53,175 bases of DNA from Marine Group III euryarchaeote CG-Epi1. Lineage in GTDB: Archaea > Thermoplasmatota > Poseidoniia > MGIII > CG-Epi1. The number at the start of each line of letters is the position of its first letter. The first letter of the stretch is position 1. Positions 26,383 through 34,705 of this stretch are shown here, piece by piece. The translations under genes and the position numbers were made by a program. The notes below the pieces were generated by a model. That model was given only the letters and a program-made list of their open reading frames with translations. It had not been told where the DNA came from and did not search any database. Location: NCBI GenBank assembly GCA_001875345.1, contig MIZA01000025.1, positions 1 to 53,175 on the forward strand, read 5' to 3'.

Positions 26383-26947
26383 TTATATTCTCCAATGTGC
26401 TGCCGTATAAAGCACCGATGCGGACTATTTTAGGAGTATCTTTAGTTAAATCAATTATAGTGGATTCAACTCCAGAAGGCTTTTCACCGTCTAGGTAAAT
26501 ACAAGAATTGCCGAATATTTTTTTTGCTTCATTTAAATTTTTAGCGATATTTTCACCGTGGATATTTGCGCTGGTAGTAATGATTGGATTCTTTTTGGCC
26601 AGAGATACAGAGGTGTTATTTTTTGGTATTCTTATTGCTATGTTTCCGTTTCGTGTAACACCTTTAGCGAATTCAACCTTAGATTTCAGTATGGCAGTCA
26701 CAGGCCCAGGAAATAATTTTTCAATTATGTCTTTCTGCGTTTTGTTAGTAATACAGTATTCAGAGATTAAATTTACATTGTTAACCAAGATGCTTACTCC
26801 GTTTTCCTTTTTACCTTTTATATTGAATAGATTGTTTACAGATTCTTGATCAAAAGGATTACATCCTATTCCCCAAACCGTATCAGTTGGGTAAACAATA
26901 ATTTTGCCTTTTTTGAGAGCACTTCTAGCCTCATCAATGGTTAACAT
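26372..26947 (-). CDS. Sua5/YrdC-family threonylcarbamoyl-AMP synthase
   Basis: A 191-residue YrdC-domain protein. The N-terminal GKIIVYPTDTVWGIGCN motif and LFNIKGKKEN, then IAIRIPKN and TTSANIHGEN, and a C-terminal SGVESTIIDLT strand are the substrate-binding elements of the family. It makes threonylcarbamoyl-AMP for the t6A modification of ANN-reading tRNAs. The protein is YrdC-length and lacks the extra C-terminal Sua5 domain. Its 3' end overlaps map. Confidence 0.92.
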   Translation of the reverse strand: MLTIDEARSALKKGKIIVYPTDTVWGIGCNPFDQESVNNLFNIKGKKENGVSILVNNVNLISEYCITNKTQKDIIEKLFPGPVTAILKSKVEFAKGVTRNGNIAIRIPKNNTSVSLAKKNPIITTSANIHGENIAKNLNEAKKIFGNSCIYLDGEKPSGVESTIIDLTKDTPKIVRIGALYGSTLENIIGH

Positions 26948-26969
26948 TAGTTAACGAAGAAAGTACTTG

Positions 26970-28148
26970 TTAAAATCGTTTTTCACTGCGATGTTGAAGA
27001 GGTGTGAAAGTTCGGTCAATTTGTCCAACATATCTAGCTCGTGGACGTATTAATCGATTATTTTTGTATTGCTCTAAAACATGTGCGGTCCAGCCAGCCA
27101 CCCTCGACATCGCGAAAAGAGGTGTGAATAAATCCGTAGGAATCCCTAATTCGTAAAGTAGTGGGGCAGAATAAAAGTCTACATTTGTTATAATTGATTT
27201 TCTTTTCCTTACTTGTCTCTCGATTTCCTCTGCGGTTCTGTAAATTTCCATGTTGCCGTTTTCTTTACAAACTAACTCAGTCATATTTTTTAGATGTATT
27301 CTTCGTGCATCATCAACTTTGTAAACTCTGTGACCAAATCCCATAATTTTTTGTTTGTTATTGAAAGCATTTTCAATATACTCTGAAGCATTTTCTGGCT
27401 TCCCAACTTCCAGAATCATATCCATTGCTTTCTCATTGGCACCTCCGTGCAGTGGACCACTTAGAGTACCTACCGCAGAAGTAATTGCAGAGTGTAGATT
27501 TGCTAAGGTTCCAGCAGTTACCCTTGCAGAGAAAGTAGAAGCATTAAATCCGTGATCAGCTAGTAGTATGAGGTAAAGATTCAAAGCATTAATCTGAATT
27601 TTTGAGGGTTCATCTCCATGGAGCATTCTTAGAAAATCTTCAGCATGACCTCGTTCAGGATCAGCTTTGATTATTGGGAGACCTTCCCTTAGGCGATGTA
27701 TCATTGCAACAGCAGTTGCAATTTGTCCTACAAGTCTCAGAGCTTTTGGAGCTAATTCACTTAGAGGTACATTTTTTTCATAATGGCCAAGGGCAGATAC
27801 AACAGTTCTTAGAGTACTCATAGGCGAAGTTTTTCCTACTAATTTGGTAATAACTTCAACTACGTCATCAGGTAGCACTCTTGCCTCACCTATATTTTTA
27901 GTCATTTCGCTTAAACGGTCTTCTGTAGGAAGTTCATAATCATATAAAATACAGATGGTTTCTTCAAAAGTAGTATCCAAAGCTAAATCATCAATATTAA
28001 ATCCACAATATCTTAGTATGCCTTTTTCCCCATTTACTGAGCTTAAATTTGTATCAGCCGCTACAATTCCTTCTAATCCTTTTGTTGGCTCAGGTATTGA
28101 ATCCTTATTATCTTTTGGTAATGACACATTATTCAGTAAAGGAACCAA
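26970..28148 (-). CDS. gltA: Citrate synthase
   Basis: A 392-residue citrate synthase of the short (type I-like) class. Substrate and catalytic residues can be assigned as H199 (ADHGFNASTF), H234 (GPLHGGANE), H273 (GFGHRVY) and D324 (NVDFYSAPLL). The usual first His of the LILHADH motif is Leu here (LILLADH), which is not a catalytic position. It condenses acetyl-CoA with oxaloacetate, taking acetyl-CoA from the branched-chain and leucine routes encoded elsewhere in the window. The TTG start at 28148 fits the AT-rich TATA-like region near 28170; a GTG seven codons later is an alternative. Confidence 0.95.
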   Translation of the reverse strand: MVPLLNNVSLPKDNKDSIPEPTKGLEGIVAADTNLSSVNGEKGILRYCGFNIDDLALDTTFEETICILYDYELPTEDRLSEMTKNIGEARVLPDDVVEVITKLVGKTSPMSTLRTVVSALGHYEKNVPLSELAPKALRLVGQIATAVAMIHRLREGLPIIKADPERGHAEDFLRMLHGDEPSKIQINALNLYLILLADHGFNASTFSARVTAGTLANLHSAITSAVGTLSGPLHGGANEKAMDMILEVGKPENASEYIENAFNNKQKIMGFGHRVYKVDDARRIHLKNMTELVCKENGNMEIYRTAEEIERQVRKRKSIITNVDFYSAPLLYELGIPTDLFTPLFAMSRVAGWTAHVLEQYKNNRLIRPRARYVGQIDRTFTPLQHRSEKRF

Positions 28149-28168
28149 TATTTAGGGATTTGCCGAAT

Positions 28169-28501
28169 TTATTTTTTATATTCAGTGACTCTTATGCCAA
28201 GATCGCCCTTGATAGCAGGCCTTTTCATTATTATTTCCATCTTTTTATTAAATGCTTCTTCAAGGTCGACATCCATAGCTATTGAGTGACCAAAAATTAA
28301 AATTAAGATGTCTGCCAGTTCTTCAGCTTTTTCATTTTTAGATTTTCCTTTCGTGAAGCATTCAGCTAATTCTCCAAGTTCTTCAATAGTCAGTAAAATA
28401 CGATAAGACATATCGTGCCCATTATTTTCTTTATTGGCAAAGTCATGTTTGTCGTGAAATTCTTCCACTTTTTCAAGCATTTGAGTAAATGTTTGACTCA
28501 T
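28169..28501 (-). CDS. MazG-like nucleotide pyrophosphohydrolase
   Basis: A 110-residue all-alpha NTP pyrophosphatase domain. The EELGEL motif and the later EELADILI segment supply the four acidic Mg ligands (ExxE and ExxD). MazG-like enzymes hydrolyse non-canonical or excess (d)NTPs; the substrate is not predictable. It lies between the Asn-synthase-like and citrate synthase genes, with small gaps on both sides. Confidence 0.8.
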   Translation of the reverse strand: MSQTFTQMLEKVEEFHDKHDFANKENNGHDMSYRILLTIEELGELAECFTKGKSKNEKAEELADILILIFGHSIAMDVDLEEAFNKKMEIIMKRPAIKGDLGIRVTEYKK

Positions 28502-28526
28502 TCTTCTCTAATAGAGTTGCCTTTTA

Positions 28527-29456
28527 TTACTTTTTCAAGACATTTTCAGCTACAGAAATACAAGACATAAAATCTTCAGCAGCTTCCCTGAGGCTACCCA
28601 TATTCTGAGCTTTAACTTTTGCCTTCATAATATTGCTTTCAACAGAACTTTCAACCCATCCATCGTTTTCAGGATCGGTTGCTTTTTTAATCGATTCAGC
28701 TACTTTATTAGATTCAAACGGTATTTCAAAATTTATCAAATATTTGTACTTCCTTTTCAGAACTTTTTGACTCCCGCTTCCGTATTGAGCAGCTTTCTTT
28801 TTTCTATTTGCAATTTTTTCGGAAAGCCCAAGTCCTATTGCAGCTTTCCTCAGTTTTTCTTTACCTACGACTCCAATATGTTGCTCTTGAGAATATAGTT
28901 TAGAGGCTTGAATAACGTCTTTCGAAAGGTAAGGGCATGAAAGTTTAAGCCCGAACATCTTAGATATTTCCTGTTCCCTATTTGGAATTATTTCCAATAA
29001 GGATTTAGTTTCTTCGTCGAGGTTAGTATTTTTCATAGATTCACGAAAGCGCGCATATCCTCCAAATACTTCATCTGCACCTTGGCCGCACATTAAGATT
29101 TTATTTTTGGCATTTTTAGCAGCAACCCAAAAGGGGAGCATAAATCCCACTTCAAACTGCGTTAATTTTAGTTTTTTTTGTAAAATAGCAGCTTCTGATA
29201 TTAGTTCTTCATCGTTTAATTCTTTAACTGTTAAATCTAGGTTGATAATCTTTGCAGCTGACTTAGCTGCATCGATATCATGCGAGTCTTTTACACCTAC
29301 TGCAATTAATTCAACATTGGTATATTTACTTGCTAAGAAAGCAACAAGTGCGGAGTCAATTCCTCCAGAAAAGGAAACAGTAATATTCTTTTCACAATCA
29401 TTTCTAACAGCTTTTTCTATAGCTTGTCCGATTTCAGAAAGTTTATCTTTGCTCAC
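28527..29456 (-). CDS. Asparagine-synthase-like amidotransferase domain without glutaminase part
   Basis: A 309-residue protein matching only the C-terminal synthetase half of asparagine synthase B. The ATP-pyrophosphatase loop is SFSGGIDS (28-35), the aspartyl-AMP segment CGQGADEVFGGYARF lies near residue 120, and a CPYLSKDV and LRKAAIGLGL tail follows. The N-terminal Cys-dependent glutaminase domain is absent, so it would need free ammonia, a partner glutaminase, or a different reaction. Its start overlaps the TBP-like gene by 4 bases. True substrate is unknown; asparagine synthesis is one possibility. Confidence 0.75.
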   Translation of the reverse strand: MSKDKLSEIGQAIEKAVRNDCEKNITVSFSGGIDSALVAFLASKYTNVELIAVGVKDSHDIDAAKSAAKIINLDLTVKELNDEELISEAAILQKKLKLTQFEVGFMLPFWVAAKNAKNKILMCGQGADEVFGGYARFRESMKNTNLDEETKSLLEIIPNREQEISKMFGLKLSCPYLSKDVIQASKLYSQEQHIGVVGKEKLRKAAIGLGLSEKIANRKKKAAQYGSGSQKVLKRKYKYLINFEIPFESNKVAESIKKATDPENDGWVESSVESNIMKAKVKAQNMGSLREAAEDFMSCISVAENVLKK

Positions 29457-30031
29457 GCTAAAATACTGGATTCAATGAGATTTTTTAATTCTTTAAATGC
29501 TTTTTTGGCTTTTGCTTCACTTACAATGTCAGTAATAACAGCAACGCCCGATTCAAAGAGAATAAAGCTAGCAAGGGGGTTATCAACACGTATAATCAGT
29601 CCTTGAAATCTTAAGGGATCATATTCAGAACCTGGAATTGCGTTCGAGATTAATTGTAAATCCAATCTTTTACCGAAATTTAATCTAGTTACCATATTTT
29701 CAATTTTAGTAGCTCTTTTTGTACTAATTTTAGGATCAATATCTCTTATTGATGATTTTAATTTAGCAATTATCTCTTTACCTTCTTGAAGTGAAGCTAT
29801 TCCAGTTACTAACACTTTTCCATTACTAAATAAAACACCTGCAGCCTTCAAACGTTTATGTCCAATGAATTTTGGATTAGTTCTATCTAATTCTATAATT
29901 ACTGAGGGATTGCCAGAGCTAGAGTATCTTGCATTAGGTAATTCGGTTGCCAATTTAATTAATTCAATATCCTTTCCTAAGTGGGATGCGACAATGACAT
30001 TTTCAATTTCTAGGTTAGCCACGCTAATCAT
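29453..30031 (-). CDS. Divergent TATA-binding protein paralogue
   Basis: A 192-residue protein with the two TBP half-repeats. Repeat 2 (about 107-190) is close to normal: EYDPLRFQGLIIR supplies F142 and FILFESG supplies F159, two of the DNA-kinking phenylalanines. Repeat 1 (about 4-95) is degenerate. ARYSSSGNPSVII puts N41 where the first intercalating Phe normally is, F68 (VLFSNGK) remains, and about 10 extra residues separate the two positions. There is no acidic C-terminal tail. It probably still binds DNA but may have changed sequence preference or bending. It is co-transcribed with the Asn-synthase-like gene (ATGA overlap). Confidence 0.82.
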   Translation of the reverse strand: MISVANLEIENVIVASHLGKDIELIKLATELPNARYSSSGNPSVIIELDRTNPKFIGHKRLKAAGVLFSNGKVLVTGIASLQEGKEIIAKLKSSIRDIDPKISTKRATKIENMVTRLNFGKRLDLQLISNAIPGSEYDPLRFQGLIIRVDNPLASFILFESGVAVITDIVSEAKAKKAFKELKNLIESSILA

Positions 30032-30061
30032 TGAGGCCGGGCAAGTTTAAGATATTAATCC

Positions 30062-31066
30062 TTATGCAAATTCGTCAAATGGGTAGGGATCTGGTTTAAT
30101 CCTACCAAGAACAATTTGGGTTTCGGGGACTGTAAGAAGTGGCATAGGCCATGTTGGTCCATCTTCAATAGCCAGTCTTGGACAAGCTGTAATTACTGCA
30201 GCATCTATCCCCATTCCCAGCAGTTGTTCATGAGATTGGTGTATGCTACCAACCATTATAACTTCTTTTCCTGCATCTTCCAACGCTTTTGACATTCTTT
30301 CAGCAAGTTCAATTCTTTTTTGGCCAATTTGATTTGAGAAAAGTACAGCCCATCTCTTTGCATCTTTAGCAACGGAAATTGCAGCATATCTTTGTTTTAA
30401 GAAAGGTTTTGGATCGGCTTCACTTACTTTGGCATTATGCGGATCAACGCATGCTACTCTCTTTCCTGTTGATAAAGCTACAGTTAACGGGTGAAATAAT
30501 CCAGTACCTATGTACAAAAACCCATCAACTTTTAATCTTCTTGCTGAGGAGGAGTTGCAGCCCAGTAGTTGGCCAGCTGCAGCCAGTCGTGGCCCACCTT
30601 TAGTTACACTTGCATCAAAGCCAATATTTTCTAATTTCTCAGTAGCTTCATCAATCATATGTAAATGTTGGGCAGTAGTCACAATTCCTATTTTTTTAGG
30701 TAACATCTCTTTTATTTCTTTCAAACTATCTTCTTTAAGATTTAACTTTCCAGTATGTTTTACAGGTACAAAATAAGTGGGTATTGCATAAAATTCTGAA
30801 TGATAGGGCATAGGCATATGGCCTAAATGAATAAGAGCATCAGCCCCGACTTCTTCCAAAGGTCTGTCTGCTAAGTCGCATGCTCCGTAGGTAGGCTCAC
30901 CCCATAAAATTACGTTTGCTCCAGTTAATTCCTTAATTTTTTTAGTGATAGTATGAGATTTAACCTTTAGTCCATCTGGGAGCTGTATTCCTATTAGCTT
31001 CTTATCTTTTAATTTCGTACAAACTTCGTCTATTCCAGTTTCCCAGTCAAACTTTATCTCAGACAT
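30062..31066 (-). CDS. dph2: Diphthamide synthase subunit Dph2 (3-amino-3-carboxypropyl transferase)
   Basis: A 334-residue atypical radical-SAM enzyme that starts diphthamide formation on the His of elongation factor 2. The three cluster cysteines are visible at C63 (YGACD), C170 (QLLGCN) and C295 (ITACPRLAIED), each in its conserved motif and in a separate repeat of the fold. Archaea use one homodimeric Dph2, consistent with this single gene. A TATA-like TATTATATTA on the minus strand (31091-31100) is centred about 29 bases before the ATG, indicating a leaderless mRNA. Confidence 0.95.
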   Translation of the reverse strand: MSEIKFDWETGIDEVCTKLKDKKLIGIQLPDGLKVKSHTITKKIKELTGANVILWGEPTYGACDLADRPLEEVGADALIHLGHMPMPYHSEFYAIPTYFVPVKHTGKLNLKEDSLKEIKEMLPKKIGIVTTAQHLHMIDEATEKLENIGFDASVTKGGPRLAAAGQLLGCNSSSARRLKVDGFLYIGTGLFHPLTVALSTGKRVACVDPHNAKVSEADPKPFLKQRYAAISVAKDAKRWAVLFSNQIGQKRIELAERMSKALEDAGKEVIMVGSIHQSHEQLLGMGIDAAVITACPRLAIEDGPTWPMPLLTVPETQIVLGRIKPDPYPFDEFA

Positions 31067-31106
31067 TCGTATATTCGGTCTTGTAAGCCTTAATATAATA
31101 ATAATG

Positions 31107-31445
31107 TTACAAATTCAGAGTAATCAAATTTAATTCTAGGAGTTGTTTTATGAATTTCTGAACCCTTACATCCGCAGGAGCTACTTCCTCACCAAATTTA
31201 CGATCAAATTTAGAAATAATTTCTGCTATATTATTTTCACCGTTACAATTTTCCCAGATGAATGTTGTAAACTTATCCAAAGGTCTTCTAACTTGGTCAG
31301 GCCCCCCTATTCTATCTTTAACCCATTTCTCAATCCTACCAAATTTTTTAGGATAAATAATTGTTATTTTCCCATTTTCGTAGACCGATTCTATTTCATT
31401 ATTTTTAATCTGGGTTGGTCTATGCTCAAGTAAATTTTCTTTCAT
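31107..31445 (-). CDS. PqqD-like small protein
   Basis: A 112-residue soluble protein. Residues about 55-110 follow the PqqD pattern: a leading L-D-K-F segment, FIWENCNGENNIAEIISKF, then a helix and a terminal FIKQLLELNLI strand. In PQQ and RiPP pathways PqqD binds a leader peptide and presents it to a radical-SAM enzyme. No such enzyme or precursor is visible nearby, so it may serve a distant partner or have a different role. It overlaps the upstream small membrane protein gene by 4 bases. Confidence 0.6.
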   Translation of the reverse strand: MKENLLEHRPTQIKNNEIESVYENGKITIIYPKKFGRIEKWVKDRIGGPDQVRRPLDKFTTFIWENCNGENNIAEIISKFDRKFGEEVAPADVRVQKFIKQLLELNLITLNL

Positions 31446-31624
31446 ATTTTTTCCATTCCTATTATCATAACGCCCAATGTCGCAGCTCCTGCAATAGCCG
31501 CATATTTCACGGCCAATTCTTTACTTTCCCAAACAAATCTTGAAACCCACACTAACCAACCACAAAATAGTGCAATAATCAGCAGAGTAGCAAATAGAAT
31601 GGTCCAAACATCCATATTTGTCAA
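31442..31624 (-). CDS. Small two-helix membrane protein, unknown
   Basis: A 60-residue protein with two hydrophobic segments (about 7-30 and 38-56) separated by a short charged loop (RFVWESKELAVK). No family is recognised. Its stop overlaps the start of the PqqD-like gene (ATGA), and it lies just downstream of the tRNA-Gln gene on the same strand. The coupling suggests the PqqD-like protein works near the membrane (inference). Confidence 0.5.
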   Translation of the reverse strand: MTNMDVWTILFATLLIIALFCGWLVWVSRFVWESKELAVKYAAIAGAATLGVMIIGMEKI

Positions 31625-31642
31625 TATGGTGGGTTTAATTAG

Positions 31643-31718
31643 TGGTAGCCCCGCCAGGATTCGAACCTGGGTCTCAAGATCCAGAGTCTCAAATGATGGA
31701 CCACTACACTACGGGGCT
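31643..31718 (-). tRNA. tRNA-Gln (CUG anticodon)
   Basis: The minus strand folds as a complete tRNA. The acceptor AGCCCCG pairs with CGGGGCT, the D-arm is GTG/CAT, and the anticodon stem is TGAGA/TCTTG with loop CTCTGGA, putting CTG at positions 34-36. A 4-base variable loop and the T-stem CCAGG/CCTGG with loop TTCGAAT follow, then discriminator A73. The next three bases are CCA, so the 3' end may be encoded. No intron is present. The anticodon CUG reads CAG (Gln). Confidence 0.93.
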
Positions 31719-31758
31719 TCACTATAATTCTTAATTTGATACACGAAGAATATTATTT

Positions 31759-32061
31759 CTAGTCATCGTAAAAGCCATCATCGTCTTCGAATTCAAACTC
31801 TGTTTTTTCTGTATTCTCTGTAAAGTCAATTTTATCAGGGAAATATCTCAAAATTACAACATCGTCTAAGTCTTGTACCCATCTGTATGGAATTATTACA
31901 TTTGCTCCGTCTTTTACTAAGCTAGGAGTAGTCCCAGTAATGAGTAAAGCTGAAACAATGCGTTGAGTAGTATCTAAAAGAACATCATGAACTACACCCA
32001 ATCTCATTCCTTTTCGAGTGTAAACCGTCAGTCCTGGCAGTCTTGAAGCTTCGTTTAACAC
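31759..32061 (-). CDS. PRC-barrel domain protein
   Basis: A 100-residue protein. The first 75 residues form a PRC-barrel: LPGLTVYTRKGMRLGVVHDVLLD, a VSALLITG strand and VIIPYRWVQDLDDVVIL (given here in pieces). The C-terminus is strongly acidic. Stand-alone PRC-barrel proteins are common in archaea and are linked to RNA metabolism and cell division in some lineages (family knowledge). The start is GTG at 32061. AATTATATC on the minus strand near 32079-32087 gives a TATA box about 22-25 bases upstream. It is divergent from the eS17 gene. Confidence 0.75.
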   Translation of the reverse strand: MLNEASRLPGLTVYTRKGMRLGVVHDVLLDTTQRIVSALLITGTTPSLVKDGANVIIPYRWVQDLDDVVILRYFPDKIDFTENTEKTEFEFEDDDGFYDD

Positions 32062-32127
32062 AACCTTCCATAGAGCAATGATATAATTGGTTTGTGTTGC
32101 ATTTATACAATATCAAATAATAATAGA

Positions 32128-32136
32128 TTATAAATA
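32128..32136 (+). promoter_or_regulatory. TATA box of the eS17 / geranylgeranyl reductase operon
   Basis: TTATAAATA is centred 28 bases before the ATG at 32160, one of the clearest core promoters in the window, and implies a leaderless mRNA. Confidence 0.6.
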
Positions 32137-32159
32137 GGCCCTAAAATTAAAGCGAATAT

Positions 32160-32351
32160 ATGGGTAGAGTAAGACCGACTTACATCAAACGTGTTGCTAT
32201 TGAATTAGTAAGAAATTATTCAGACAGATTTAATGAAGATTTTGACCATAATAAATCAATTGTTGAAGAGTTGACTGACGTAGAAAGTTTGACTATGAGA
32301 AATAGAATAACTGGATATGTAACTCGTTTCAGGAAGCAAGGTCAAGTTTGA
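32160..32351 (+). CDS. rps17e: 30S ribosomal protein eS17
   Basis: A 63-residue ribosomal protein. MGRVRPTYIKRVA opens the protein and LRNRITGYVTR-like residues (MRNRITGYVTRF) close it, both diagnostic for eS17, with the NKSIVEELTDV segment between. The archaeal form lacks the eukaryotic C-terminal extension, matching this length. Its TGA overlaps the TTG start of the next gene, so the lipid reductase is probably translated by coupling. Confidence 0.95.
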   Translation: MGRVRPTYIKRVAIELVRNYSDRFNEDFDHNKSIVEELTDVESLTMRNRITGYVTRFRKQGQV

Positions 32352-33637
32352 AACATTACGATGTTGTAGTAGCAGGTGCAGGCCCTTCAGGTGCTACAGC
32401 AGCATATTATTTGGCTAAGCAAGGTAAAAGCGTAGCTTTTGTAGACAGAGCAAAATTTCCTAGAGAAAAAGCATGCGGCGGGGGCCTTTGTGTTCACATT
32501 GAAGAGTTTGATCATATTATTAATAATTGGGATGATTTTCTTGAATCAAAGTGTCAAAGGGGTATAGTTTATGGGCCTGAATTTTTACCAGTGGATTACG
32601 TTAGTGAGAAACCTTTTTTCTACAATATTCGTAGACTCCAATTCGATAATAAATTAGTAGAATACGCAGTTGCTGAAGGAGCTACATTAATTCAAGGAGT
32701 TGCAGTCAAAGATTTCGAAGTTTTAGATGACAAGGTGATTGTTAAGTTACGAAATGGTGAAGAGCTTAGTGGAGAAGTAATTATTGGTGCTGGTGGTTCT
32801 TACGATTTAGTCTCTAAAAGAATTAGGGAAATAGAAAAAATGCCTATGAATTGGAGAGACGAAGACATTGCAATGGCACTTTATTTTGAAGTAGATGTTG
32901 GTAGAGAGTTCATGGATGAGGTTTATGGCGAAGAAAGGATATCTATGGCCCATATCAAATACGACGGGCTAGACGGCTATGGTTGGTCATTTTCAAAAGA
33001 TACCGTCCTTAATGTGGGAATAGGTTGCCCAAGAAATATTATTAAAAAATTAAAGAAAGAGAAGAAGGGTTGGAGTGAAAGAAAATATTTATTAGATTAC
33101 GTTGAAACACTAAAGGAGCAAGGTTGGTTCCCTAAAGACATAGAGGTAGATAGGAAAATGATATCTGGTGCAAACATCCCTGTAGGTATGGGAATGAGTT
33201 GTACTGTTGGAGATCGAATGATGGTAGTAGGAGATGCCGGAGGTTTTGTATCTCCATTATCTGGTGAAGGACTTTACTATGCATTGGACTCAGGAAGACT
33301 AGCTGCAGAATCTTTAGATGTATTATTCAAAGACGGTAACTTTCAGAAACAAGATTTAATGCATTATCACAGAGCTTGGAGTTCTAAATGGGGCGATGAT
33401 TTAGAATGGTTAAAAGTAGGCTGGCATCTTTTGATGGTTATGCCTAATAGTTTGATAAAATATGCAGCTTTGGATGAAGAAACTAAAGAATTTTTCACAC
33501 ACATGTTTGTCGGGTCAATGCCTGCAGCTAAAATCAAGAACAAAGTTTTAGCTTTGATTGCTAAAGGTGTCTTGAAACATGATGTTCTAAGTCTAATGAC
33601 TGGTAAAAAAGGCGTAGTTCCAGAATTAGCAAACTAG
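32348..33637 (+). CDS. Geranylgeranyl reductase family flavoprotein
   Basis: A 429-residue FAD-dependent reductase. The dinucleotide-binding motif GAGPSGATAAYYL is near residue 10, followed by FPREKACGGGL (the PxxYxWxFP-lacking archaeal form) and the second FAD motif VGDAGGFVSPLSGEGL near residue 295. In archaea this family saturates the isoprenoid chains of membrane lipids; other members act on menaquinone or chlorophyll side chains. The TTG start overlaps the eS17 stop. The exact substrate is not resolved by sequence. Confidence 0.85.
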   Translation: MKHYDVVVAGAGPSGATAAYYLAKQGKSVAFVDRAKFPREKACGGGLCVHIEEFDHIINNWDDFLESKCQRGIVYGPEFLPVDYVSEKPFFYNIRRLQFDNKLVEYAVAEGATLIQGVAVKDFEVLDDKVIVKLRNGEELSGEVIIGAGGSYDLVSKRIREIEKMPMNWRDEDIAMALYFEVDVGREFMDEVYGEERISMAHIKYDGLDGYGWSFSKDTVLNVGIGCPRNIIKKLKKEKKGWSERKYLLDYVETLKEQGWFPKDIEVDRKMISGANIPVGMGMSCTVGDRMMVVGDAGGFVSPLSGEGLYYALDSGRLAAESLDVLFKDGNFQKQDLMHYHRAWSSKWGDDLEWLKVGWHLLMVMPNSLIKYAALDEETKEFFTHMFVGSMPAAKIKNKVLALIAKGVLKHDVLSLMTGKKGVVPELAN

Positions 33638-33687
33638 TTCAAGTTAACGTGGAAAGCCTTTAAGAAGTAACTTTTAGAATGGTTATT

Positions 33688-34698
33688 ATGCAATCTGAAG
33701 AGGATTGGGATGATGGTGAAGACTGGGATGACGATTATGATGATTCTGAGTCTTCCTCATTTCTAGATATGGAATTGGCTACTAAGATGAAGATAGCAGG
33801 AGCTGTTGGGATTGCATTGTTAATTATTTTGTCATCAACTATATTCACAAATTTTGGATTTTACAGCGGAGCAGGTAGCATATCTGTGCTTATTGATGTT
33901 AACGAAGGTAAAGATGCTAACGATAACACATTTACATTTAATGTTCTAGCAACATCTCCAGCTTTTGGTAGCTTAGCTAAAGATGGAAAGTATACAATAA
34001 CCAATGTACCGAATTCTGTTGATTACTCTGGAGGTTCAATACCTGCTTTTTCAGGCTCTTTTGACTTGACTGACGATGGAAGAGGTTCAGTATCAATTGC
34101 TTATTCAGATTTATTCAAAATGAATGGAAAGTATAGTGTAGAAGTTGAACTTGGAAGTCAAAAAGCTACAGATTCTGTAATTCTAAATAAGTTTTCAGAG
34201 AGCGCAGTTGCAGACTTAGTTCAATTCGACGGAAGTAAACCTTTGGACAGAGATGATGGAGTTATCACTAATATGCATTTTTCAAGTGAGGTAATTGACA
34301 ATCCAGATTCAAATCTTGATACATCAGTTATAATTATTCCTTCAGTTACAGGCACAATAACAATTTACTTTTCTGAAGAATTATTCGAAGAGGGTGAAGA
34401 TGAAGATTATTGGGATTCAGATAATGGTCGTGAACTTGAAGTAGTAGAAACTATGCAGTTTTCATATTTTGGAGATCAGATGTCAGTAATTTATGAATCT
34501 GGAGCATCCGAGGAAGGTCCAAATTTCAATCCTTTTATTTTTGATACTTCTGAATTTTACGGAGACAGTGGAGACTATGCAATAGTTATTGAATTTACTA
34601 ATGATTTAGGTTCAGATATAACTGAAAAGCAAGGTCAAAGCAATTGGAAATGGTTCCACATTTGTAATACTAATTCAGATGGAACCTGCTCAGATTAA
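33688..34698 (+). CDS. Acidic-tail, single-span membrane protein with beta-rich exterior, unknown
   Basis: About 336 residues from the proposed start. The first 30 residues are acidic and Trp/Asp-rich, then one membrane helix (about residues 35-57) precedes a roughly 275-residue domain rich in beta-strand, Ser, Asp and Gly. That domain should face outwards (type II topology). The final residues include two cysteines (CNTNSDGTC) that could form a disulfide. No family is recognised. I prefer ATG at 33688 over ATG at 33679 because CTTTAAGAAG at 33658-33667 is 26 bases upstream of the former, the usual leaderless spacing. Confidence 0.6.
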   Translation: MQSEEDWDDGEDWDDDYDDSESSSFLDMELATKMKIAGAVGIALLIILSSTIFTNFGFYSGAGSISVLIDVNEGKDANDNTFTFNVLATSPAFGSLAKDGKYTITNVPNSVDYSGGSIPAFSGSFDLTDDGRGSVSIAYSDLFKMNGKYSVEVELGSQKATDSVILNKFSESAVADLVQFDGSKPLDRDDGVITNMHFSSEVIDNPDSNLDTSVIIIPSVTGTITIYFSEELFEEGEDEDYWDSDNGRELEVVETMQFSYFGDQMSVIYESGASEEGPNFNPFIFDTSEFYGDSGDYAIVIEFTNDLGSDITEKQGQSNWKWFHICNTNSDGTCSD

Positions 34699-34705
34699 TT
34701 TTAAT

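Noticed and set aside
27540-27560. Leu in place of the first His of the citrate synthase LILHADH motif as a sign of inactivity
   Set aside because: The substrate and catalytic residues H199, H234, H273 and D324 are all present; the changed position is not catalytic.
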